Assembly: GCA_964354375.1 (NCBI GenBank)
Contig: CAYGZQ010000028.1
Span: 1 to 19,939, forward strand
Direction: 5' to 3'
DNA length: 19,939 nt
Origin: CAYGZQ01 sp964354375 [NCBI: uncultured Planctomycetota bacterium]
Lineage (GTDB): Bacteria; JAJVIF01; JAPKYR01
Shown here one piece after another: positions 1 to 7,927 of the stretch. The position numbers and the translations under genes are program-made. How positions within the stretch are numbered: position 1 is the first letter of the stretch; each line of letters opens with the position of its first letter. Below the pieces are notes generated by a model. It was not told the DNA's origin. It searched no databases and worked only from the letters and a program-made list of their open reading frames with translations.

Positions 1-2
1 TT

Positions 3-473
3 CCCGCTCTGGCGGTTGCGGGGGGATTCACGTTTGAGGATCAGATATTCAAGGGACTGGCGATGGGTGCGCCGTATGTGAAGCTTATCGGATGGGCGCG
101 CGGGCCGATTGCGTCGGCCATGGTGGGCAAGACCATCGGCCGGACCATCGATGCACACCAGGTCCCGGTGTACGTCGAGCGCTTCGGCGATTCGAAGGAC
201 GAGATTTTCGTGACTGCGGCGTCGCTCAGGCAGGAGCTCGGCGACGAGGAGTTCGAGAAGGTCCCCACCGGAGCGCTGGGGCTGTACACCTACTACGAGC
301 GAGTGGCACAGGGTCTGCGCCAGCTTATGGCGGGCAGCCGGAAATTTTCACTGGAGCACATGTCGAGAGACGATCTTGCGGCTCTGACGCATGAAGCCGA
401 GGAGATCAGCGGGATCAAGTACATCCTGGATGTCGATAAGGAGCAGGCGCTGCAGATTCTCGACAAAGCCTAG
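3..473 (+). CDS. FMN-binding glutamate synthase family protein, C-terminal part (5' end outside window)
   Basis: The open frame enters from the left edge and ends at TAG 471-473, so only about the last 156 residues are present. The stretch AGGFTFEDQIFKGLAMGAP, followed by LIGWARGPIASAMVGKTIG, is typical of the C-terminal half of the glutamate synthase FMN/TIM-barrel domain (GltB-like). Proteins of this family transfer glutamine-derived ammonia to 2-oxoglutarate, or are stand-alone GltS-like oxidoreductases of less certain substrate. The iron-sulfur cysteines and most of the FMN site would lie upstream of the window and cannot be checked. The next gene downstream, 127 bases away, encodes glutamate dehydrogenase, which supports a role in nitrogen assimilation. 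Whether this is a true glutamate synthase large subunit or the shorter archaeal-type protein cannot be decided from the tail alone. Confidence 0.85.
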   Translation, partial: PALAVAGGFTFEDQIFKGLAMGAPYVKLIGWARGPIASAMVGKTIGRTIDAHQVPVYVERFGDSKDEIFVTAASLRQELGDEEFEKVPTGALGLYTYYERVAQGLRQLMAGSRKFSLEHMSRDDLAALTHEAEEISGIKYILDVDKEQALQILDKA

Positions 474-600
474 AACATCAATACCGCGGGAGCCCTCCCA
501 CAATCCGGATGCCTTACCAGACCGGGACGCAGGGGGTTAATCGTCCCGCGGCTTGCTGATTTCCCTTTCAGTTTGCACAAGCCATGAAAGAAGGATTGAG

Positions 601-1938
<1,338 letters not shown>

Positions 1939-1996
1939 CTCCGAGAGAGTGCACGACCCGATGACTTGGGAACTCTGACATGGGCTATTACAGCTC

Positions 1997-2030
1997 AAGA
2001 CGGGGGCCGAAAGGTCCTCGTTTTGTCTTT
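1997..2030 (+). terminator. Rho-independent terminator of gdhA
   Basis: A 12-bp stem (1997-2008 with 2013-2024, including three G-T pairs) is closed by a GAAA tetraloop at 2009-2012 and followed by TTTTGTCTTT. It lies 58 bases after the gdhA stop. The stable GNRA loop and the T-rich 3' side make this the clearest plus-strand terminator in the left half. The rest of the 1939-2169 gap holds a short GC-rich stretch with the direct repeat GCGAGCG (2065-2085) and no gene that I can see. Confidence 0.7.
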
Positions 2031-2169
2031 GACGTGTCCCCTCCCATCGCCGGCAGCCGTCAGAGCCGCGAGCGTCAGCGAGCGGTCAATCGGAAGGACT
2101 CCCTTGTTTCTCCTGCCTAGTGCTATCATAGTGTAAAGGCTGGATCCTGTGCCGATCAAGGAGGCAGTT

Positions 2170-3669
2170 ATGCAGTCTCAGACATCCCCCGATCTCGACG
2201 CCCTGCGTGACGATCTGACCAGATTCACCAGGGAGCTCACCCTCGAGCGATACCTGCACGCCTCAGGTCAGAAAGAGACCCTCGAGATCACGCCGATCTA
2301 TGAGCGATACGGTCACCTGTTCTCGAAGGACCTGGCGAAAAACACCCTCGAACGCAGGGAGAATGCGGAAAGTGAAGAGGAGAAAAGAACCTACAAGCAT
2401 CTTCACCAGTTCGCATTCTTCGGGTACCTTGGTAATGCCGTAAAGGAGATCACGGAAGCGATCGCAAAGAAGCAGGGGGAGATGTCGATCACCGTTCGTG
2501 ACGAGAAGATCGGCTACCATTCGATTGCGCCGAGGCTGGCAAACGAGCCGGACGGTGCGATTCGCAGGGAGATCGACGATCAGGCTGTGGGACTTGAGGT
2601 CGAGCTTAACGATCTGCGAATGGACACCTGGCGGATCACCAACGAGCTGTTTCGCGAGTTCGGTTACGCAAGCTATCTCGAAGGATGCCTTGGCGTCTTC
2701 GGGATAGATTACAGGCAACTTGGCGAGAAGTTGAGCCGATTTCTGGACGAAACGGAGCAAGCCTACATTGAGGTGTTCGACGAGTTGGCCCAGGAACGCC
2801 TGGGGTGCCGGATCGGCGAAGCGCGCAAATGCGACATCGCGTATCTCATGAGGGGCGAGCAATGGGACGGGCGGTTTCCGAAGGACGGAATGGTGGAGAA
2901 GGCGACCAGGTTCGTCGGCGACATGGGCATGGCGCCAGAGAAGGTCCCGGCGATTGTGCTCGATGTGGAGGAGCGTCCGAAGAAATTCCCGCGGGCGTTT
3001 TGTTCGGCGGTCGAGCCGGGCAGGAAGGTGTACGTGTGCACCCGTCCGATCGGCGGACTTGGTGATTATCTGACCTTTCTGCACGAGCTCGGTCACGCCT
3101 ATCATCTTGCGCATACCGATCCAGAGCTCCCGTCCGAGCTGATTCTTGTCGGGGACAGCGCGACGAGCGAGATTTTCGCGTTCAATTTCAACTATCTCGG
3201 AGCCGATCCCCTCTGGCTTAGAGAGTACGTCGGGATTGACGACCCGAGTCCGATCGTCAAATTCCTCAGGAGGCAGAAGCTTTACATGCTCAGGCGGTAC
3301 TCGAGCAAGCTCTTGTACGAGTTGGAGCTTTTCAGGGACTACAGGATGGAGGATCGCGCAGAGCTTTACACAAGCCGGCTCGATCGTGGGTTGAAGGCGA
3401 AGCACAGGGTCGAGAGCTGGCTTGGGGATCTCGATCCGGCTTTCTACTGTGCGGGATATCTCCGGGCGTGGATTTTCGAGGTCCAACTCAGTGAGCATCT
3501 TGCCAAACGGTACGGAGAGAAATGGTGGCAGAATCCGTCCGCCGGTGAGGAACTCCGGGAGCAATGGCGCACTGGTCGGATGTACACGGCGGAGGAACTG
3601 GCGCAGCGAATCTGCGGGGAGCCCCTGGACCTCGGACCGATCCGAAGAGAGCTTGCTGAGACAGCCTGA
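2170..3669 (+). CDS. M3-like zinc metallopeptidase (oligoendopeptidase-type)
   Basis: The 499-residue product carries HELGHAYH at residues 305-312, the gluzincin zinc motif HEXXH, with a likely third ligand E334 in GDSATSEIFA. The pattern of a helical N-terminal half, HEXXH near two thirds of the length, and a distal Glu in a TSE context matches peptidase family M3 (oligopeptidase/oligoendopeptidase F type), which degrades short peptides in the cytoplasm. No signal peptide or membrane segment is seen. It is somewhat shorter than typical oligoendopeptidase F proteins of about 600 residues. ATG 2170 is preferred over GTG 2149 because AAGGAGG at 2158-2164 is an almost perfect ribosome site for it and falls inside the longer reading. 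It converges with the sugar kinase gene, leaving 23 bases between the stops. The exact subfamily is uncertain. Confidence 0.85.
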   Translation: MQSQTSPDLDALRDDLTRFTRELTLERYLHASGQKETLEITPIYERYGHLFSKDLAKNTLERRENAESEEEKRTYKHLHQFAFFGYLGNAVKEITEAIAKKQGEMSITVRDEKIGYHSIAPRLANEPDGAIRREIDDQAVGLEVELNDLRMDTWRITNELFREFGYASYLEGCLGVFGIDYRQLGEKLSRFLDETEQAYIEVFDELAQERLGCRIGEARKCDIAYLMRGEQWDGRFPKDGMVEKATRFVGDMGMAPEKVPAIVLDVEERPKKFPRAFCSAVEPGRKVYVCTRPIGGLGDYLTFLHELGHAYHLAHTDPELPSELILVGDSATSEIFAFNFNYLGADPLWLREYVGIDDPSPIVKFLRRQKLYMLRRYSSKLLYELELFRDYRMEDRAELYTSRLDRGLKAKHRVESWLGDLDPAFYCAGYLRAWIFEVQLSEHLAKRYGEKWWQNPSAGEELREQWRTGRMYTAEELAQRICGEPLDLGPIRRELAETA

Positions 3670-3692
3670 TCATTGAGTTGGTGGCAGAGGGG

Positions 3693-4628
3693 TCACGCTT
3701 CGGCCTGGACAACGAGCTCCGACCGTCTGGGGAGGCCGGTCATGCCGCCGAGCTTCGTCACACTCTGCGCCGCGACCCTGTTCGCGAAATGCGCGGCCTC
3801 GATCGGGTTCAGGCCCTCCGCAATTCCCACCGAGAAAGCGCCGGTGAAGCTGTCGCCCGCTCCGGTCGAGTCCACTGCGTTGACCCTGATGCCGGGAATC
3901 GGGTGGATCCCGTCGGAATCGATCACGGCAGCGCCGCGATCGCCCAGTGTGACGATCCAGACCTGCGTGCCGTCAATGACCGGCTTGTGTCGTGTCAGCG
4001 GACGACAATCGTCCGCCGACCCTATGGAACATCCGAAGAACTGACCCGCCTCCACCTCGTTGACAACCCAGTAGTCGACGAGGTCCCGGAAGCGGTCCCC
4101 CAGATCGCGCCACGGAGCGGCGTTCAGAATTGTGGGTACGCCGGCTTTCCTCGCAAGCTTCAGCACGGTCTCGTTCACGTCCTGGGGAATCTCAAGCTGG
4201 ACCGAGACGATTGACGATTCGTCAATCGCGTCCCTGACATTGTCGTCTATCTCGTCGACGGAGAAATTCATGTTTGCCGCATGATAGCCGCCGATGAGAT
4301 TGCGCCCGTCCGGGGCCACGAAGATCATTCCGATAGCCGTATGCTCGCCCGGGACTATTCTTATTCCTTCGGTGGGGAATTCTTCCCTACGCAACACGTC
4401 GATGACTTCCCGGCCGTAGTGGTCGTCGCCCACACGTCCCCAACAGGTGACCGGTGCGTCGAGCCGGTGAATCTGCACGGCCTGGTTGAGACCTTTTCCG
4501 CCGATGAATCTCGCGAAGCCGTTTCCCGTTACGGTCTCGCCGATCACGGGAAGGTGTCGCAGGGTCATGACCAGGTCGTAGACAATGCTCCCCACCACAC
4601 AGATCGGTTTGTGCTTCGGGCTTTCCAT
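3693..4628 (-). CDS. PfkB-family carbohydrate kinase, ribokinase type
   Basis: The 311-residue protein has the two PfkB signatures: FIGGKGLNQA near residues 41-50 and DSTGAGDSFTGA near 253-264, where D259 of GAGD is the expected catalytic base. The GGKGxNQA form is that of ribokinase rather than fructokinase or adenosine kinase, so phosphorylation of ribose or a related sugar or nucleoside by ATP in the cytoplasm is most likely. The length is typical. The start ATG at 4626-4628 has no good Shine-Dalgarno site; a minus-strand TAGAAT lies at 4662-4667, 33 bases upstream, and may be a -10 box. No sugar transporter or regulator is adjacent, so the substrate cannot be narrowed by context. The symbol rbsK is avoided because other nucleoside kinases share these motifs. 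Confidence 0.88.
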   Translation of the reverse strand: MESPKHKPICVVGSIVYDLVMTLRHLPVIGETVTGNGFARFIGGKGLNQAVQIHRLDAPVTCWGRVGDDHYGREVIDVLRREEFPTEGIRIVPGEHTAIGMIFVAPDGRNLIGGYHAANMNFSVDEIDDNVRDAIDESSIVSVQLEIPQDVNETVLKLARKAGVPTILNAAPWRDLGDRFRDLVDYWVVNEVEAGQFFGCSIGSADDCRPLTRHKPVIDGTQVWIVTLGDRGAAVIDSDGIHPIPGIRVNAVDSTGAGDSFTGAFSVGIAEGLNPIEAAHFANRVAAQSVTKLGGMTGLPRRSELVVQAEA

Positions 4629-4704
4629 AACGCGCAGCTGATGAAGTGTTTGTGAGAGCGAATTCTACACCATGAGGGGTGGGAATTTCATCCGGTGTGA
4701 GGTC

Positions 4705-4785
4705 GGGGACAGGCACACGGTTTTGCCCGCACGCAACCATCAATCCCTTTCCACTCCCCGCGGGCAAAACCGGGTGTCTGTCACC
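4705..4785. repeat. Palindromic intergenic repeat, family 1 copy 1
   Basis: Two 26-base arms (4705-4730 and 4760-4785) are inverted copies with three mismatches, separated by 29 bases. The left arm begins GGGGACAGGCACACGG. The element sits between the 5' end of the kinase gene and the 3' end of the PKD lipoprotein gene. A second member with the same start (GGGGACTGGCACACCG) lies at 11313. The rest of the 4629-4822 gap shows no gene. Confidence 0.75.
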
Positions 4786-4822
4786 AGCCCACGACATGCT
4801 CGGCAGCAGGAATCCGCAAGAC

Positions 4823-7720
4823 TCAGAACTCGGCGCCGAGAACGGTCAGTCGCGATTCGCCGGTGATCTCGAAAGTGGACTCATTGAAGTTAGCATCATC
4901 CGGCACGTTCAGGGCGTACAATCTGGCGACCTGCTTCCCGTCGTCGGCGGTCCATTTATACATGAGCACCTGGGCTGCGGTTTGCCCGCTGAACCTGGCC
5001 TCCCAGACCGATCTGGTCAACAGGACCCTGGTCTCCCATACGCCCTCGAACGGGACGGTCGCGTTGCCCTCGCCGATTCCCACTTCGCTGTAGATCAGCT
5101 CCATGAATGGCTGACCGCCGCTGGTGAACAAGAGATCCCATTGCTCGTCGGTGAAAATGCTCCAGGGGTACTGGATCGCGATAGGTCCCCCGTCCGCATC
5201 AACATAGGATACCGTCGAGCCCGTTGGATCTCCTTTCTCGCGCTCCACGTGACCGTAGACATACAGAAGGTTATTGAGCAGGTCGGCTTCCTCCGGCATG
5301 TAGAAGTAACCGGCGACGCTCTCTGCGATGACATCGTAGCGCGTGAAATACTGAGTCGTGTCCGGGAACACGGTCATGTAGTCGTCGACCTCGTCGTCAT
5401 CAGGGGGGAAGATAACGAGATAGTCCGGATCAGGCAGGTAGTCGATACCGGTGAAATCCCACGGACCATGGATGTCCATGTATTCGATGGGAATGTCCTC
5501 GGGCGTGTAGCAGGAGAGCGCAAGGTATTCGTAACCGTTGGCGGACTTGTAGTTCTGGTCCTCGGGCAGCGTGATGATGACGTGGGAGTTCACGAAGAAC
5601 TGCAGAGGCGTGTCTAGGATGTCGGACTTGCCTCCGTTGTCGATGACCTTGAGCCCGACGGTCTGGTCGCCGGCGGCAAACGACTTCAGCGGGTTCTGGG
5701 GCGTGCCGCCTTCGATCGAATCGCCGTAGACGCCGTCGTTGTTGAAGTCCCAGAGGTACTGCTCAACCGTTCCGTCGGGGTCATAGCTCGCCGACGCGTC
5801 GAACTCGACCGGGCTTTCCTCCCAGATTTCGTCCGTGACGATATCGGCTGCAGCCACGGGGGGCTCATTGTCCGGGGAGACGACGTAGACGGCAATCTTG
5901 TCGTTGAGCGTGTCGGTCGCGCTGTCATCGTCCGTCACTTTGAGGTCGACGATGTATTGACCCACCTCATCATAGTGTACGACCGGGGCCTGGGGTATGC
6001 CCGCGTCGTACGCATCGCCGTACGTTCCGTCGCCGTCGAAGTCCCATTGCCAGAGAACCACGATTCCGTCCGGATCGTAGCTCGCTGTGCCGTTGAATGT
6101 GATCGACTCGTCGGGATAGACTTCGGTTTTGTCTGCGGTCGCAATGGCGACAGGAGCGAAATTGTCCTGCTCGTTGACCTGGATGGTAATCGGGGAGTTC
6201 AGCGTGTCCGAATCGCCGTCGTCATCGGTCACGCGAAGGTCCACGTCAAAGGAGCCCGTCTCGCCGAAGATCTTCTGCGGCTGGACGGCTGTGCCTCCGT
6301 CGTACAAGTCGCCGTAAACGCCATCGCCGTCAAAGTCCCATTCATAAGAGATTATCGTCCCGTCGTTGTCGGACGAATCGGAAGCGTCGAATGTTACCGT
6401 CTCGCCGACCATGACGGACGTCTTGTCGGCTTCGGCTGCGGCTGTGGGAGCCTGGTTCGGCGGGGGAGCGGTGGGCGAGATTTCGGCGAACGGGAAAATC
6501 TCATAGCTTGACAGTGGGGCCGTTCCATTGTAGCCGGTGAGACTTGGCTGATAGTCGCCGTTGGCGCTGACAACCGTGATGAGAGCATCACAGTCGGCAT
6601 TGCTCAAAAGCTCGTCCCCGCTTATTAGGACCTCGTATACGGCATACGCCTGTGGATCGCTCCCGGGATCCAGCAGAGTCCCGGTGACCGAGCTCGCAAG
6701 GCAACCGGCCTCGATTTTCAACTCGGAGATCTCGTCGGTTACGTCTCCCACATTGAGATACCCCTGCCAGTCGAAGATCCTGATTTCGTAAATCAGGGAT
6801 CCGCCCTTGGATGTCTCGTTTTCGTAGTACAGAGAGTTGAATTTCGTTTCGATGTCGATCCTGAACGGCTCAGGCTGGTTGGCCTCCGGTATGTAATCGT
6901 CCGGGATGCTGACCGGCTCGCCGGGCTGATAGTCGGGGATGTTCTCCCAGGAGACATCAACTGCGTAGTTGTACTTGATGATGAACTTGTCGTCCTGCTG
7001 GGGGAACCAGAGGAGGTAGTGCCGCCAGTTGGTCTGGCCGGGAGAGAACACCGCTCTGTCCTGGACACTCAGTCCGTCGGGATGCTCGTTCTTGCCGAGG
7101 TCGTCGGCGAACAGCTTGTAGCCGTTGAGGGTGCAGTTGTAGTTCCCGACTGAGTGTTTGATCCCGTATTTCCCGTCCCGGTATGAAAAGATGTTGTCGC
7201 CGATATTGAACTCGACCGGGTTCCACCATCGAGTCCACCCGTCCGCGTTGGCAAGATGTGTATCGCCGGGTCCGGCCATCACCAATGACGGATCGTCCTC
7301 GGACGGGGCCAGCGATCCTGCACCGATCAGGATTCCCCGGACGTCGAAGCCCGCGAGGTTCGGGTTTGACGGGAACGGATGAGTTATGCCGACGTCGAGG
7401 CCGATCGTGCTCGCAGCTTTGTCGACCGTGAAGTTTGTGAAGGAGAACTTCGTGGGCGCGGCATCGATGAACTTGCTCACGTTGAGGTGCATCTGAGACG
7501 ATCTCAGGGGAATCGCCTCGAATGTCTCATTCCGGGTGTCGATGACCCACTCGAAGTACCCCCAGAGAACGCGTTCTGTGGGTGCGAAAACGGAATCGCG
7601 GGCGGAATCGACGAATCCCGGGTCGGGGCTGTCCGAGGCCGGGATGAGAGGATGGCTGGGCGATCCGCACCCTGCGGCAAGCAGCATTGTGAGAACTAGG
7701 AGAGAGAGTTTCTTCAGCAT
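4823..7720 (-). CDS. Large PKD-domain lipoprotein
   Basis: The 965-residue product begins with a lipoprotein signal: Lys-Lys, a hydrophobic stretch and LLAAGC with the lipid-accepting Cys18. Residues 20-420 are a region I do not recognise. Three PKD domains follow at about 424-516, 521-614 and 620-711, each with a WDF core, and the first two with a VTDDD strand. Each PKD unit carries a loop of the form DFDGDGxYGD (DFNNDGVYGD in the third), which looks like an EF-hand-type calcium loop. The C-terminal 250 residues are also unrecognised. PKD domains are extracellular beta-sandwich modules for adhesion or carbohydrate contact, so a surface role is inferred; no enzyme motif is visible. The start is supported by GGAGGT on the minus strand (7732-7737), 11 bases from ATG. 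It is transcribed alone, divergent from the DHH-CBS gene. Confidence 0.85.
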   Translation of the reverse strand: MLKKLSLLVLTMLLAAGCGSPSHPLIPASDSPDPGFVDSARDSVFAPTERVLWGYFEWVIDTRNETFEAIPLRSSQMHLNVSKFIDAAPTKFSFTNFTVDKAASTIGLDVGITHPFPSNPNLAGFDVRGILIGAGSLAPSEDDPSLVMAGPGDTHLANADGWTRWWNPVEFNIGDNIFSYRDGKYGIKHSVGNYNCTLNGYKLFADDLGKNEHPDGLSVQDRAVFSPGQTNWRHYLLWFPQQDDKFIIKYNYAVDVSWENIPDYQPGEPVSIPDDYIPEANQPEPFRIDIETKFNSLYYENETSKGGSLIYEIRIFDWQGYLNVGDVTDEISELKIEAGCLASSVTGTLLDPGSDPQAYAVYEVLISGDELLSNADCDALITVVSANGDYQPSLTGYNGTAPLSSYEIFPFAEISPTAPPPNQAPTAAAEADKTSVMVGETVTFDASDSSDNDGTIISYEWDFDGDGVYGDLYDGGTAVQPQKIFGETGSFDVDLRVTDDDGDSDTLNSPITIQVNEQDNFAPVAIATADKTEVYPDESITFNGTASYDPDGIVVLWQWDFDGDGTYGDAYDAGIPQAPVVHYDEVGQYIVDLKVTDDDSATDTLNDKIAVYVVSPDNEPPVAAADIVTDEIWEESPVEFDASASYDPDGTVEQYLWDFNNDGVYGDSIEGGTPQNPLKSFAAGDQTVGLKVIDNGGKSDILDTPLQFFVNSHVIITLPEDQNYKSANGYEYLALSCYTPEDIPIEYMDIHGPWDFTGIDYLPDPDYLVIFPPDDDEVDDYMTVFPDTTQYFTRYDVIAESVAGYFYMPEEADLLNNLLYVYGHVEREKGDPTGSTVSYVDADGGPIAIQYPWSIFTDEQWDLLFTSGGQPFMELIYSEVGIGEGNATVPFEGVWETRVLLTRSVWEARFSGQTAAQVLMYKWTADDGKQVARLYALNVPDDANFNESTFEITGESRLTVLGAEF

Positions 7721-7927
7721 GGGGTTCCATTACCTCCGCGGTGTTGCGCTGTAGACGCTGTCCTTCTGATTTTCCTGTTGTCGAATTGACCGCTCCGGAC
7801 GATGTTTATATTGACTGTATCAAACGGTCTGGATCGCGGAACGCTCGGCACGGCTATTTAGATAATAAAAGTCACGGGTTTCGTATAAAATAGAAACGTA
7901 TTCCGAGACGGATCACTTGAAGAATCA

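Noticed and set aside
488-548. Inverted repeats GGGA/TCCC (488-499) and CGGGACG/CGTCCCG (523-548) as a terminator of the first gene
   Set aside because: One loop is very short and neither stem is followed by a T-run, so termination is not supported.
2051-2088. GC-rich segment with repeated GCGAGCG as another palindromic repeat
   Set aside because: It is a short direct repeat with a weak hairpin and no second copy in the window.
2104-2129. TTGTTT and TATCAT as promoter of the M3-like peptidase gene
   Set aside because: The spacer is only 14 bases, too short for a convincing sigma-70-type promoter.
2263-3564. Minus-strand open frame of 433 codons opposite the M3-like peptidase
   Set aside because: It is an antisense shadow with no motif, while the plus strand has HELGHAYH and a strong ribosome site.
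4679-5617. Plus-strand open frame opposite the end of the PKD lipoprotein gene
   Set aside because: It begins within the family 1 repeat and is antisense to a gene with clear PKD domains and lipobox.
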